A stretch of DNA of 42,568 nt from NCBI GenBank assembly GCA_964630925.1, contig CAZVZK010000085.1:1-42568 (forward strand), written 5' to 3'. The DNA comes from RGDT01 sp964630925. GTDB taxonomy: Bacteria > Planctomycetota > Planctomycetia > Gemmatales > Gemmataceae. The notes under the pieces are model-generated. The model made no database searches, had not been told where the DNA came from, and saw only the letters and a program-made list of their open reading frames with translations. This document shows, piece after piece, positions 14,033 to 23,807 of the stretch. Numbering within the stretch: position 1 is the first letter of the stretch; each line of letters begins with the position of its first letter. Position numbers and translations under genes: made by a program.

Positions 14033-14684
14033 CGGCGGCGAGGCCCGCAGGTGCCGTCGTGCCCGGCGAGCAGAGCGCCCACTCGATCTGCGCCAGGACG
14101 CCGCCCAGCATCTCGGGCAGGCCGGCGGGGCGGAAGGCGTCCCTGTCAACGGCCAGCGTCGACCCCTCCAGGCGGAGGAGCTGCCAGGAGCGTCCCGTCG
14201 TCCGCGCGCCGAAGACGCGGGGGGCGGCCCAGCCTGACTTGGCGTTGCGGATCTGGGCGGCGTACATGGCGGCGATGCACTGGCCGATGCCCTGGCGTGA
14301 GAAGTCCTCGGTCTTGGCCTCCAGGATGCCGATGATAGGGGCCTCGCGCAGGTGCTGGTTGCCGCCCTTGGTCAGGACGAAGTCGCAGGAGCCGTTGAGC
14401 CCCCGCCCCTTGTGGACGTTCAGCTCCATGCCCGAGAAGACGGAGAAGCGGCGGCCCGTCAGGTGGCGCAGCTCCAGCAGCAGCGGGGCGATGATGAACT
14501 CGCTCTTGGCCTTCTCGGTGCAGATGCCGGGCCGGCCCACGGCGACGGCCAGCCCCTCGTTGAAGTACTCGATGAAGGCGGGACGCGGCGCGGCGGGGGC
14601 GGCTCCGGCGACGAGGTCGGCGTTCAGCGGGGTGAGGCCGAGGCGGCCGAGGACCTCGGGGTAGGAGAAGTCGCGGAAGGCCAT
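14016..14684 (-). CDS. PD-(D/E)XK-type nuclease-fold protein
   Basis: The product has 222 aa from the ATG at 14684, with AGGTG upstream; in-frame codons to 14753 are not needed. The order SEFIIAPLLLELRH (E62), F-S-G-M-E-L-N-V, GRGLNGSCDFVL (D101), then APIIGILEAKTEDF (E122-A-K124) and GIGQCIAAMYAAQ (Q135) is that of a PD-(D/E)XK core with its trailing Q-containing helix. I recall a widespread cyanobacterial and planctomycete family with this 'ELNV...RGLNGxCDF...EAK...GLGQC' pattern. Its members are annotated hypothetical or restriction-endonuclease-like. All putative catalytic residues are present, so cleavage activity is plausible. No methyltransferase partner is adjacent. It overlaps the convergent 13337 gene by 17 nt. 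Confidence 0.76.
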   Translation of the reverse strand: MAFRDFSYPEVLGRLGLTPLNADLVAGAAPAAPRPAFIEYFNEGLAVAVGRPGICTEKAKSEFIIAPLLLELRHLTGRRFSVFSGMELNVHKGRGLNGSCDFVLTKGGNQHLREAPIIGILEAKTEDFSRQGIGQCIAAMYAAQIRNAKSGWAAPRVFGARTTGRSWQLLRLEGSTLAVDRDAFRPAGLPEMLGGVLAQIEWALCSPGTTAPAGLAAVSGRP

Positions 14685-14774
14685 CGGGGCACCTGCGGCG
14701 GAGGCGTCGGGCTGGATTACGGGATCAGGCACGGCGGGCGGCGGGGTCGTCACGCGGGCTCGCTTCCCGCATCG

Positions 14775-15131
14775 TCAGAAGTAGAAGTTGACGCGGCCGC
14801 CGTCGTGCCCTTGTAGCGCCTCCTGCACCGCCCCCCCACCCCTGCCCCACGCAGCGACATCGGCCGCAGGTACGGCGGTGCCTCCACCCCTGGCAGAGTC
14901 TGGGCACCCTCGTCGCCGAGCGGGTTGTGCCACAGCCGAAGCTCCACCAGGCGTGGCCGGTAGGGCGGCCGCCACAGCGCCCGCAGACCGCGAGGCCCGA
15001 CGACGCCCTCCGCCGGCTCCGGCCGCCGCAGGCCCCATCGCCGGCGAGGAAGCCAGCACCTCGGCACCTTCGTCGCCCACGGCGCTGCGGTCCACCCCCA
15101 ACTTGCGAAGCCGCTGGAGGGGGGCGAGCCC
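14775..15131 (-). pseudogene. Decayed leucine-rich-repeat gene (TIGR02996-like)
   Basis: Two minus-strand frames carry pieces of one LRR protein. In one frame, about 15131-15032 reads LAPLQRLRKLGVDRSAVGDE followed by GAEVLASSP. In another, about 14953-14845 reads RLVELRLWHNPLGDEGAQTL followed by PYLRPMSLRG. The first frame then resumes with GGRVNFYF and a stop at 14775. Both pieces fit the repeat L-x-x-L-R-x-L-x-L-x-x-N-x-x-G-D-E-G-A-x-x-L. The closing RVNFYF is like the RFGxRVxF ending of planctomycete TIGR02996/LRR proteins. No single frame is intact and no start is evident, so this is a remnant with at least two frameshifts. Confidence 0.62.
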
Positions 15132-15473
15132 GCCACGGGTGTCGCCGCCGCCCCGACCTTGGTGTGCGACGGGCCCGGCCGATGGCCTGGAGAACACCCC
15201 GGAGAAAAAAAATGGAGGCCGGTGAAAGACACGGGATGACAACACATCGAACATCAGCTCGCAGCACTTGTCTTCAACGCGCGGCCGCCGAACAATCCCA
15301 CCGCCGAGCGAGGGGACATCATCCCCGCCCCGGAGTCATCCGGGAAGAAATGATGAATCAGTAAAAAGTATGCGGGCCGGCTTGCCACTGCCCGCAGCCC
15401 CTCTACCATCTCCCCATCATCTCTGTCGGGCCGGCCATCCACGCCGCCCGACGCCGACGCCAGGAAGCCCCAC
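15132..15473. other. Non-coding leader region upstream of the RHS gene
   Basis: These 342 nt lie between the LRR remnant and the giant gene. They include A-rich patches at about 15200-15210 and 15346-15370 (GAAATGATGAATCAGTAAAA), the lowest-GC spots nearby, and a short hairpin GGGGA-n5-TCCCC near 15318. Promoter elements for the RHS gene probably lie around the second A-rich patch, but no -35/-10 pair is convincing. No open frame with protein character was found. Confidence 0.5.
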
Positions 15474-18400
15474 ATGAGCTGGACGTTCAACAGGTTCCTC
15501 CGCTCCCTCTGGACGCGCACCTCCGCCGCCAAGCCCCGGCCCAAGCCCCGCCCCTCGGCCCGCCCCGCCCTGGAGCGGATGGAGGAGATCAACCCGCCCT
15601 CCTCGCTCTGGGACCTGTTCACGCCGGCCCTGGCCGCCGCGCTCCCCTCACTCGCCGCATCGCCCTCGCTCGACGGGCAGCCATCCGGCGGCGAAGCGCC
15701 CGGCGTGGCGGCCGGCCAGGACGCCTCCGCCTCGCCCCCGGCGGCACCGGCCTCCGGCCCGCCGGCCACGGCGGACGCAGGCCCCGCCACGTCGAGCCAG
15801 GAGGGCCCGCAGCAGGCCGGGCCGGGCACGCAGGGCGGCACAGGCCCCTTCGGCGACCCGTTCGCCGACCCCTTCGCGAACGGGATGGGCACGGGCGGCG
15901 GCCAGTGGCTGGCCACGCCGTTCCCCTCCGGCCTGCCCGGCCAGGGCGGCCCGACGGGCGGCGGCGGCTCCGGGGCCTCGGGGACGCAGGGCGGCCAGGA
16001 CCTCGCCGCGCCCGGCGGCCAGCAGGGCGGCGCGGGTGCCGCCGCCGCTGCCGGGCCCTCGGCGGGCATGCCTTTCGCCGGCCAGGGCATCGCGGGCCAG
16101 CCCCAGGGCCCGGCGGCGGGCGGCACCGCCGGCACGTCGTCGCTGCTCGCCGGTGCGGGGGCCGCGCCGCCGGAGGAGACGCGGCAGTGGGCGCAGCAGG
16201 CGCTGTCCACGGCGGGGCTCCGCTTTGAGGAGAACGCCGGCCAACTCGACCGGCGCGTGGACTACGTCGCACGAGGCCAGGGCTACGCCCTGTTCCTTAC
16301 CTCGACCGAGGCCGTGCTGCTGCTCCGCAACCCCGCCGCCGCCGACGCGGCCAGGGGGGCCGACGCGGGCACGCCCGACCTCGTCGCGCAGACCGCCGTG
16401 CGGCTCAAACTGGTCGGCTCCGACCCGTCCGCCCAGGCCACGGCCAGCGGGCTGTCGCCGACGAGGACCAACTACTTCAGCGGCAACGACGAGGCGGGCT
16501 GGCACGCCGACGTGGCCAACTACGGGCGCGTGGAGTATGAGGGCGTCTACGACGGCGTGGATCTCGTGTATTACGGCACCTCGCAGGGCCAGCTCGAATA
16601 CGACTTCATCGTCAAGGCGGGCAAGTCCGCCGGCCAGGTGCGCATGGAGTTCGACGGCGTCGTGGCCAAGCGCCTCGACGAACAGGGCAACCTCGTCCTG
16701 TCCACCGCCGCCGGCGACATCACGCAGCAGGCCCCCGTCCTGTACCAGGTGCGCGACGGCCAGCGCGAGGCGGTCTCGGGTGGCTACCGGCTGCACGAGG
16801 ACGGCACTGTCGGCTTCGACGTGGGGGCATACGACTCCTCGCGCGACCTGTGCATCGACCCCGTCGTCACCTACGGGACTGTGCTGGGCGGGGTGGCCGA
16901 CGAGGAGGCCCTCGGCGTGGCCGTGGACGGCGCGGGCAGCGCCTACGTCACCGGCTGGACCATGTCCCCGGTCTTCCCCACGGGCGGCGGGCCGCTCCTG
17001 GGGCCGGTCGATACGTTCGTGGCGAAGATCGGGCCGAGCGGCTCGGTGGTGTATTCGACGTACTTGAGCGGTGCGGGCACGGAGCGCGGCTTCGACATCG
17101 CCGTGGACGCGGGTGGGAATGCGTTCGTCTCGGGGTACACGAACTCCGGCGGCCTGGTCAACGCCTTCCCGACCACCGCCGGGGCCTGGCGCGGCTCGGC
17201 GGGCCTCGCCGGCAGCGACACGTTCGCGGTGAAGCTGAACGCCACGGGCAACGCGCTCTTGTACTCGACGCTGATGAGTGGCGCGGCGGGGGCGAGCAAC
17301 ACCGGCTCCGACGGCGGCATCTCCATCGACCTGGCCGGCAACGCCTACGTCGTCGGCACCTCCGGCGCGGTGCTGCCGCTGGTCGCTCCGTTCCAGGTGG
17401 CCTACGGCGGAGGCGTGTCGGACGCCTTCCTCGTGAAGTTGAACGCGACGGGCACGGCGGCGACGCTGAGCAGTTTCCTGGGCGGCACCGCCAACGACTT
17501 CGGCACCGGCGTGGCCCTCGCCCCCAACGGCGACATCCACATCAGCGGCTACACCAACACGCTGACGCCCGGCGGCATGCCGGCCGCGTTCCCGACGACG
17601 CCGGGCGTGTTCCAGGCCGCCCTCGCCGGGGGCACGGACGCCTTCGCCTCGCGGATCACGGCGGCGGGGGCGGTGGGGCACACGACGCTGCTGGGCGGCG
17701 CGGGCAACGACGTGGCCAACGACATCGCCGTGGACGTGGCGGGGCAGGCGCATGTGGTGGGGTGGACCCAGTCGCCCGGCTTCCCCGTCACCTCCGGCGG
17801 CTTCTCGGGGGCGCAGGACGCCTTCCTCACCAAGTTCAATCCGGCCGGCACCGCCCTCGTGTACTCCCGCGTCTTCCTCGACGGGGTCGGCACGGCCGAG
17901 GCGCGCGGCGTGGCGGTGGACGTGGCCGGCACCGCCTGGGTGGGCGGGACCACCAGCGGCCTGGCCCTGCCCCTGGTCGCGCCCTCGCAGCCGGGCTACG
18001 GCGGCGGGCCGACGGACGCCTTCGTCGCCCGCCTGGACCCGCTGGGCGTGGGCACGCTGTTCTCGACCTACGCGGGCGGCATCGCCTCGGACAGGGGCAA
18101 CGCGCTGGCCCTGCACGCCGACGGGTCGGTGTACCTGGCGGGCAGCACAAATTCGGCGAACTTCCCGGTGGCCCACACACCCGGCGGCTACGACGCTTAT
18201 GTCCTGAAGTTGGGCGACACCCCGCCCGCACCCGTCTTCACGGGGATCTCGACGGACACGGGCGTCTCGGCCACGGACCGCATCACGAACGACACCACGC
18301 TGACGCTGTCCGGCACGGCGACGCCGGGCAGCCTGGTGACGCTGTTCCTCGCCGGCGTCGGCGTGATCGGCACCACCACGGCCAACCCGATGACGGGCGC

Positions 18401-21400
18401 GTGGTCGTTCGCCTACGCCACGGCGCTGGCGGACGGGGTGGCGGCGTTCAGCGCGACGGCCACCGCCTCCGGCAAGACCAGCGTCCGCTCGGCCGACTAC
18501 CTGGCCACGGTTGACTTGACCGCGCCCGTGGTGACGCTGACGGCACCCGCGACCACCACGGAGGTGAAGCCCGAGGTGACGGTGGTGGCCTCCGACCTCA
18601 ACGGGCTGCCGAACGGGACGGCCGTCATCTTGGACGTGGACCTGAACAACGACACCGACTACCTCGATCCGGGCGAGACGGGGCACACCGCCTCCACGCT
18701 CGTCGGCGGCGCGGCGACGTTCTCGCTGGCCTCGGCGCTGACGGTGGGGACGACGGTGGCGATGCGGGCGCGGGTGACGGACCTAGCCGGCAACCTGGGC
18801 ACCAGCGCCAGCAGCGGCGTGCAGGTGCTGACCGTCGTCCCGTGGGGCGTCGGGGACGCCGGCGTGCCCACCTACGACCCGCAGGCGGGGGACGCGCTGC
18901 TCCAGACGGGCGCGCTGCGGGTGACGCACGCCCTGGACCTGGACCGCAGCGGAGGCAACGGGCAGTCGGGCGGGATGTCCCTCGTCTACGACTCCGGCAC
19001 CGTCGGCGTGAAGCCCATCGTGCAGGCGACGGTGCAGATGGACAACGCCACGGCGCTGCCCACCTCCATCGTGGCGCAGCTCACCTGGGACGGGGCCTTC
19101 GTCGGCACGCAGACGTTCTACCCCGGATCGACGGCCGGCGTCAGCCCCGGCAGCCTGGTCACGCTGGCGATGCAGGTGCCAACGGCGGTCACGGGCGTGG
19201 GGCGGCACCGCTGGCAGATCGACCTGACCATCAACCTGTCCGGCGGCGGCACCGTCCTGAAGACGGCCTCGGGCAGCACCTTCACGGTGGAGAACGACGC
19301 CGGGCCCTACGGCGCGGGCTGGTCCTTCTCGGGGGTGGACCGGCTCTACTCCATCGCCGCCGACGTGCCCAACGGGCTGCCGGCGGGCGTGCTGCGCGTG
19401 TACGGCACGGGCGGGTGGCGCTTCTACGAGGACAACGGCGCGGGCGGCTACACCTCACCGGCGGAGGATAACGGCACGCTGGCGGCCGTGGGCGGGCCGG
19501 GGGGCTGGACCTACACGACGCCGGAGGGCACGGTCTCGACGTTCAACGCGGCGGGGATGCAGACGAGGTGGGCCAGCGCGGACGGCTACGAGACGCTGAA
19601 CTACACGTACATCGACGCCGACGGCGACCTGCAAGGCGACGACCTGGACACGATGACGGCCATCGACGGGGCGGTGACCACGTTCGGGTACGCGACGGGC
19701 AAGTTGGCCTCCATCGGCACCGCGAGCGGGCGCTCGTGGGCGGTGTCGGTCAACGGCTCCGGCGACCTGGCGTCGGTGACCAACCCGGATACGGCCACGC
19801 GGACGTTCTCGTACTCGTCGCACCGGCTGACGGGCGATGCGCTGGCAGGGGTGACCGACACATGGGGCTACGACCCCGGCGGCTCTGGCACGCTGCGCAC
19901 GGTGCAGGCGGGGGCGGGCGGGGTCACGACGGTGATCGCGTCGTCCACGCGCGGCCTGGGCGCAGCGTGGCGTGGCAAGCCACTGGCGGAGGTGTCCGAC
20001 CCCCTGACGCGGGTGACGAATACCTTGCTGGACGGCCGGGGCCGGGCGCTGGAGGTGCGGGCGCCGGACGGGGGCCTGTGGAAGTACACGCGGGACGCGG
20101 CGGGGCGCGTCACCAACGCCACGGATGCGCTGGGCATCCAGACGGGGTACGTGCGCGACGGCGCGGGGTACGTGACTCAGGAGAACCTGCCGGGCGGGGC
20201 GACGCGGACGTACGTGTACGGCGGGCCGAACCACGCCCTGACGCTGTTCACGGACGAGCGGTCGGAGCAGTGGAGCTACACGCATGACGGGCAGGGGCAC
20301 GTCCTGACCGAGACCAACCCCCTGAGCGAGACCTGGACGTACACGTACACCACGGCGGGGCCGCTGGGGCTGGTGGAGACGGTGAAGGACCCGCTCAACC
20401 GGGTGGTGCATACGTACGCCTACGACTCGCTGCGGAGGATGACGCGCGACACGGACTACTACTCCAACTACAAGGAGTGGACCTACGAGACGGACGGGGA
20501 CGTGTCGAAGTTCAGGGACGAGCTGGGACGGGAGACCGACTACACCAGCGACGGCTGGGGCAGGCGGGCGAGCGAGGTGGGGACGATCTCCCTCGGCGTG
20601 ACGGCCACCACGCAGTGGGCGTGGAGCGGTGCGGGGCTGCTGACGGGCATGACGGACGCCGAGGGGCGTGTCGATACGAACGACTACGACTCGCGCGGGC
20701 TGCTGGTCAAGAGTGTGGAGTCGGCGGGGTCGGCCACGCCGGCCACGGAGTTGTTCGTGTACGACGCGGCGGCACAGCTCACGGGGACGCGCGACGCCAA
20801 CGGGTGGTGGGACTACACCGGGTACGACGCCGCAGGGCGTGTCAGCTCGCACACCGACGAGAAGGGCTACACGTCGCGCGCCGTGCATGACCTGGCGGGG
20901 CGGGCGACGGCGGCGACGGACAACCTGGGTAACCTGACCACCTGGGCGTACCACGCGCGCGGGTGGGTGACGGGCCAGACGGACGCGGGCGGGACGACGA
21001 ACTACGGGCGCAACGCCTCGGGCGACGTGACCTCCGTCACCGACCCGGCCTCGCACACTGTCACGTTCGCCATCGACGACCTGCACCGGGCGTGGAAGAC
21101 GACGAGCCACCTGGGCTACTTCACGGAGGCGGGCTTCGACGCGCTGGGGAACCTCGAGGAGTGGACGGACCAGCGCGGCTACGTGACGGAGAACACGTTC
21201 GATGCCTTGAACCGCCTGCTGACCACCACGGAGGCGTTCGGGACGGCGGCGGCGCGGACGGCGACGAACGTGTGGGACGCCGTTGGGAACCTGGAGGAGG
21301 CGTACGACTGGCTGGGCAAGATGACGGAGTGGGTGCGTGACGGGCTGGACAGGGTGACGGACGTCATCGACCCGCTGCTGCACACGGTCCAGCAGGCGTG

Positions 21401-23720
21401 GGACAAGGTCGGTAACCTCCTGAGCGTCGAGGACGCGACGAACGAGGTGACCAACTTCATCTACAACGCGCTGGACATGAACACGGCGGCGACTGACCCG
21501 AACGGGCACACGGACGGCACGCAGTACGACCCCGAGGGGCAGGTGGTCCTCACCACCGACGCGCTGGGCAACCCGGCGTGGCGCGCCTACGACGAGCGCG
21601 GGCAGTTGGTTCTGGAGGTTGACGCGCGGGGTGGGACGACGCGCAGGAGCTACGACGCCAACGGCAACCTGTCGGTGCTTGTCGATCCGGCGGGGAACAC
21701 CTGGAGCTGGCAGTACGACAGGCTGAATCGCGAGATCAAGCGCACCGACCCGTTGGGCAAGAGCGTCGTCACGGCGTACAACCCGGCGGGGCTGGTGGAG
21801 TCTGTCACCGACAGGCTCACCCGCAAGAAGGAGTTCTTCTACGACGCGGACAACCGCCTCACGAGCGAGGTGTGGAAGGACGCGCTGGGCGCGACGGTGG
21901 ACACGAGGACGTTCACCCACGACGCGGCGGGCAACCTGCTCACCGCGACGAATGCGGCGGGGACGTACACGCGGACCTACGACGAGCTGAACCGCCTGGA
22001 GACGCAGGCGGGCCTCTTCGGGGTGAGCTACGCCTTCGACTACAACGACAGGGAGCGCACCGAGGTCACCGACAGCCTGGGCGGGGACACGGAGTGGGTG
22101 CGTGACGACGCCGGGCGCGTGACGCGGAGGACGTTCACGGACGGGACGGACGAGGTGAGGATCGACCTGGGCTACAACGCGCGGGACGAGCGGACTTCGG
22201 AGACGAGGTACGCGGACATCGCGGGGACGACCCTCGTGGGCACGACGGTGCGCGGGTACGACGACGCGGGCAATCTGACGGGGCTGCACTACAAGGACGC
22301 CGGCGCAGCGACGATCAGCGACTACGTCAACGTCTACGACGCGGCGGACAGGATCACGTCGGAGACGCGCAACGGCGGCACGCCGGTGACGTTCAGCTAC
22401 GACACCACGTCGCAGCTCGTGGCCGACTCCGCCACCTCCTACAGCTACGACCTGGCGGGCAACCGGACGATGGCGGGCTACACGACGGGCGCGGCCAACC
22501 GCATCACGAGCGACGGGACGTGGGCCTTCTCCTACGACGACGAGGGCAACGTCACGAAGAGGAGCAAGGGCGCGCTGGCCGAGACGTGGACCTACGGCTA
22601 CGACCACGACAACCAGATGACCTGGGCCGAGCAGCGTGCCACCGACGGCGGCACCCTCCTGATGCGCCTCGACTTCACCTACGATGTGTTTTCGCAGCGT
22701 GTGAAGGAGGTCAAGACGGCGGGCGGCACGACGGAGCGGCGGTACGCCTTCGCGGACAGGGGCGAGGCCGAGGCCGAGCTTTCCTCGACAAACACGCTGG
22801 TGACGCGGTACAATCACGGGGAGGCCGCCGGCGAACTGTGGTCGCGCGTTGGCTCGGGCGGGGCCGCGTGGCTGCTCCAGGACCGGCTTGGCAGTCTGCG
22901 CGACGTGGCGGACGCGGCGGGGGCGGGCGTGGACCACATCGACTACGATGGCTTCGGCAACGTGCTGGTGGAAACCACGCCGTCGTTGACCGGGGACTTC
23001 ACCTACACCGGCCTGTGGAGGCAGCGGGAGAGCGGGCTGTTCCACGCCTTCTGGCGTGACTACGGCGCGTCCTGGGGCGGCTGGATGCAGGACGACCCCA
23101 GCCACATCGAGGGCGGCGGCGACCCCAACGTCAGGAGGTATGTCGGTAACAACCCCACGAATGGGACGGATCTCAGCGGGTTGGCTGGTCCGCCTCCCCA
23201 TGACCCGCGAGCGCACGCCATTGCTTTGCTGTTGAAGGCTGACGAGGCACTTCGCATGCCTCGCGTCAAGCTGCATCCCGAGAAAGCACTCATCGAGTCT
23301 ATGTACGAGTGTGTTCTCCAGATCAAGTTCCTGAAAGACCGGAAAATGGAGATGGTGTTTCGCGCTGCTTCTGCTAACCGGGATTTCTTGAAGGCGCAGG
23401 CCGCCGCCGAGAAGAATCCCGACAAGTTCCCGACGGCCGAGCAATGGGATGCTATTCGGCGTGCGCAGACCCGCCTGCGGAATGCATTGGAACTGCATCG
23501 CGCCTATCACAACCGCCTCAACCTAGCGATCGAGGACTGGAATCGTCTCGCGATACTTGATGGCTTCTTCCGCATGAGGAAATACCCGGCGTGGGCTGCG
23601 ATGGAGCCGGTGAAAGAACGCAAGTGGGCTGAACTCCTCGATGGGCTGAAGAGGGTGGATCATCTTGAATGGTACCTCCTAAGAAAACTGGAGGAGCAGG
23701 AGAAGAAGCGGAAGCAGTAG
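15474..23720 (+). CDS. Giant SBBP / Ig-like / RHS-YD-repeat protein, candidate polymorphic toxin
   Basis: The product has 2748 aa in one unbroken frame. Domains in order: basic N-terminus with RPALERMEE, like the planctomycete 'LExLE' surface-protein leader (1-35); Gly/Ala/Pro linker (about 56-235); DUF7948-type domain beginning LRFEENAGQLDRRVDYVARG (238-465); SBBP repeats of the form G-x-A-Y-V-x-G-x-T (467-914); two Ig-like domains (919-1121); a beta-rich RHS prelude (1135-1333); dozens of YD repeats (1340-2490); the RHS core (GLWRQRESGLF ... RRYVGNNPTNGTDLSGL, 2491-2574). The C-terminal 172 residues are unique, helical, Lys/Glu-rich and coded by lower-GC DNA. RHS shells enclose C-terminal toxins in known systems. 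The toxin activity is not recognisable. Export route: probably surface or secreted. Confidence 0.93.
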   Translation: MSWTFNRFLRSLWTRTSAAKPRPKPRPSARPALERMEEINPPSSLWDLFTPALAAALPSLAASPSLDGQPSGGEAPGVAAGQDASASPPAAPASGPPATADAGPATSSQEGPQQAGPGTQGGTGPFGDPFADPFANGMGTGGGQWLATPFPSGLPGQGGPTGGGGSGASGTQGGQDLAAPGGQQGGAGAAAAAGPSAGMPFAGQGIAGQPQGPAAGGTAGTSSLLAGAGAAPPEETRQWAQQALSTAGLRFEENAGQLDRRVDYVARGQGYALFLTSTEAVLLLRNPAAADAARGADAGTPDLVAQTAVRLKLVGSDPSAQATASGLSPTRTNYFSGNDEAGWHADVANYGRVEYEGVYDGVDLVYYGTSQGQLEYDFIVKAGKSAGQVRMEFDGVVAKRLDEQGNLVLSTAAGDITQQAPVLYQVRDGQREAVSGGYRLHEDGTVGFDVGAYDSSRDLCIDPVVTYGTVLGGVADEEALGVAVDGAGSAYVTGWTMSPVFPTGGGPLLGPVDTFVAKIGPSGSVVYSTYLSGAGTERGFDIAVDAGGNAFVSGYTNSGGLVNAFPTTAGAWRGSAGLAGSDTFAVKLNATGNALLYSTLMSGAAGASNTGSDGGISIDLAGNAYVVGTSGAVLPLVAPFQVAYGGGVSDAFLVKLNATGTAATLSSFLGGTANDFGTGVALAPNGDIHISGYTNTLTPGGMPAAFPTTPGVFQAALAGGTDAFASRITAAGAVGHTTLLGGAGNDVANDIAVDVAGQAHVVGWTQSPGFPVTSGGFSGAQDAFLTKFNPAGTALVYSRVFLDGVGTAEARGVAVDVAGTAWVGGTTSGLALPLVAPSQPGYGGGPTDAFVARLDPLGVGTLFSTYAGGIASDRGNALALHADGSVYLAGSTNSANFPVAHTPGGYDAYVLKLGDTPPAPVFTGISTDTGVSATDRITNDTTLTLSGTATPGSLVTLFLAGVGVIGTTTANPMTGAWSFAYATALADGVAAFSATATASGKTSVRSADYLATVDLTAPVVTLTAPATTTEVKPEVTVVASDLNGLPNGTAVILDVDLNNDTDYLDPGETGHTASTLVGGAATFSLASALTVGTTVAMRARVTDLAGNLGTSASSGVQVLTVVPWGVGDAGVPTYDPQAGDALLQTGALRVTHALDLDRSGGNGQSGGMSLVYDSGTVGVKPIVQATVQMDNATALPTSIVAQLTWDGAFVGTQTFYPGSTAGVSPGSLVTLAMQVPTAVTGVGRHRWQIDLTINLSGGGTVLKTASGSTFTVENDAGPYGAGWSFSGVDRLYSIAADVPNGLPAGVLRVYGTGGWRFYEDNGAGGYTSPAEDNGTLAAVGGPGGWTYTTPEGTVSTFNAAGMQTRWASADGYETLNYTYIDADGDLQGDDLDTMTAIDGAVTTFGYATGKLASIGTASGRSWAVSVNGSGDLASVTNPDTATRTFSYSSHRLTGDALAGVTDTWGYDPGGSGTLRTVQAGAGGVTTVIASSTRGLGAAWRGKPLAEVSDPLTRVTNTLLDGRGRALEVRAPDGGLWKYTRDAAGRVTNATDALGIQTGYVRDGAGYVTQENLPGGATRTYVYGGPNHALTLFTDERSEQWSYTHDGQGHVLTETNPLSETWTYTYTTAGPLGLVETVKDPLNRVVHTYAYDSLRRMTRDTDYYSNYKEWTYETDGDVSKFRDELGRETDYTSDGWGRRASEVGTISLGVTATTQWAWSGAGLLTGMTDAEGRVDTNDYDSRGLLVKSVESAGSATPATELFVYDAAAQLTGTRDANGWWDYTGYDAAGRVSSHTDEKGYTSRAVHDLAGRATAATDNLGNLTTWAYHARGWVTGQTDAGGTTNYGRNASGDVTSVTDPASHTVTFAIDDLHRAWKTTSHLGYFTEAGFDALGNLEEWTDQRGYVTENTFDALNRLLTTTEAFGTAAARTATNVWDAVGNLEEAYDWLGKMTEWVRDGLDRVTDVIDPLLHTVQQAWDKVGNLLSVEDATNEVTNFIYNALDMNTAATDPNGHTDGTQYDPEGQVVLTTDALGNPAWRAYDERGQLVLEVDARGGTTRRSYDANGNLSVLVDPAGNTWSWQYDRLNREIKRTDPLGKSVVTAYNPAGLVESVTDRLTRKKEFFYDADNRLTSEVWKDALGATVDTRTFTHDAAGNLLTATNAAGTYTRTYDELNRLETQAGLFGVSYAFDYNDRERTEVTDSLGGDTEWVRDDAGRVTRRTFTDGTDEVRIDLGYNARDERTSETRYADIAGTTLVGTTVRGYDDAGNLTGLHYKDAGAATISDYVNVYDAADRITSETRNGGTPVTFSYDTTSQLVADSATSYSYDLAGNRTMAGYTTGAANRITSDGTWAFSYDDEGNVTKRSKGALAETWTYGYDHDNQMTWAEQRATDGGTLLMRLDFTYDVFSQRVKEVKTAGGTTERRYAFADRGEAEAELSSTNTLVTRYNHGEAAGELWSRVGSGGAAWLLQDRLGSLRDVADAAGAGVDHIDYDGFGNVLVETTPSLTGDFTYTGLWRQRESGLFHAFWRDYGASWGGWMQDDPSHIEGGGDPNVRRYVGNNPTNGTDLSGLAGPPPHDPRAHAIALLLKADEALRMPRVKLHPEKALIESMYECVLQIKFLKDRKMEMVFRAASANRDFLKAQAAAEKNPDKFPTAEQWDAIRRAQTRLRNALELHRAYHNRLNLAIEDWNRLAILDGFFRMRKYPAWAAMEPVKERKWAELLDGLKRVDHLEWYLLRKLEEQEKKRKQ
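23196..23717 (+). other. Unique C-terminal domain of the RHS protein (candidate toxin)
   Basis: This segment follows the RHS-core LSGLAGPP junction directly. It encodes about 174 residues of helix-rich, charged sequence (e.g. EALRMPRVKLHPEKALIES, MEMVFRAASANRDFLKAQ, AYHNRLNLAIEDWNRL, ending EEQEKKRKQ). I see no HNH, deaminase, Tox-REase or ADP-ribosyltransferase motif. GC content and codon choice fall clearly compared with the repeat region (many T- and A-ending codons). This is typical of exchanged toxin tips in polymorphic systems. Function unknown. Confidence 0.6.
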
Positions 23721-23807
23721 CCAACCAGTGTTCGTGAGATGACAAGTTCCTCCAGGCATCGCGTTTCGGCTGCTGAACGAGTCCAAGGGGGAGGAGAGGC
23801 AACCGTC

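Noticed and set aside
16850..18514. Second plus-strand frame of 554 codons inside the RHS gene
   Set aside because: Arg/Gly/His-rich frame-shifted reading of the SBBP repeats; no start context.
15648..18686. Minus-strand open frame of 1012 codons opposite the SBBP region
   Set aside because: Same cause: high third-position GC keeps the opposite frame open; the composition is unlike a real protein.
19455..23510. Minus-strand open frame of 1351 codons opposite the RHS repeats
   Set aside because: It is the antisense shadow of GC-rich YD repeats; the product is Arg/Val/Pro/His-rich with no domain, and the plus-strand frame has clear RHS motifs.
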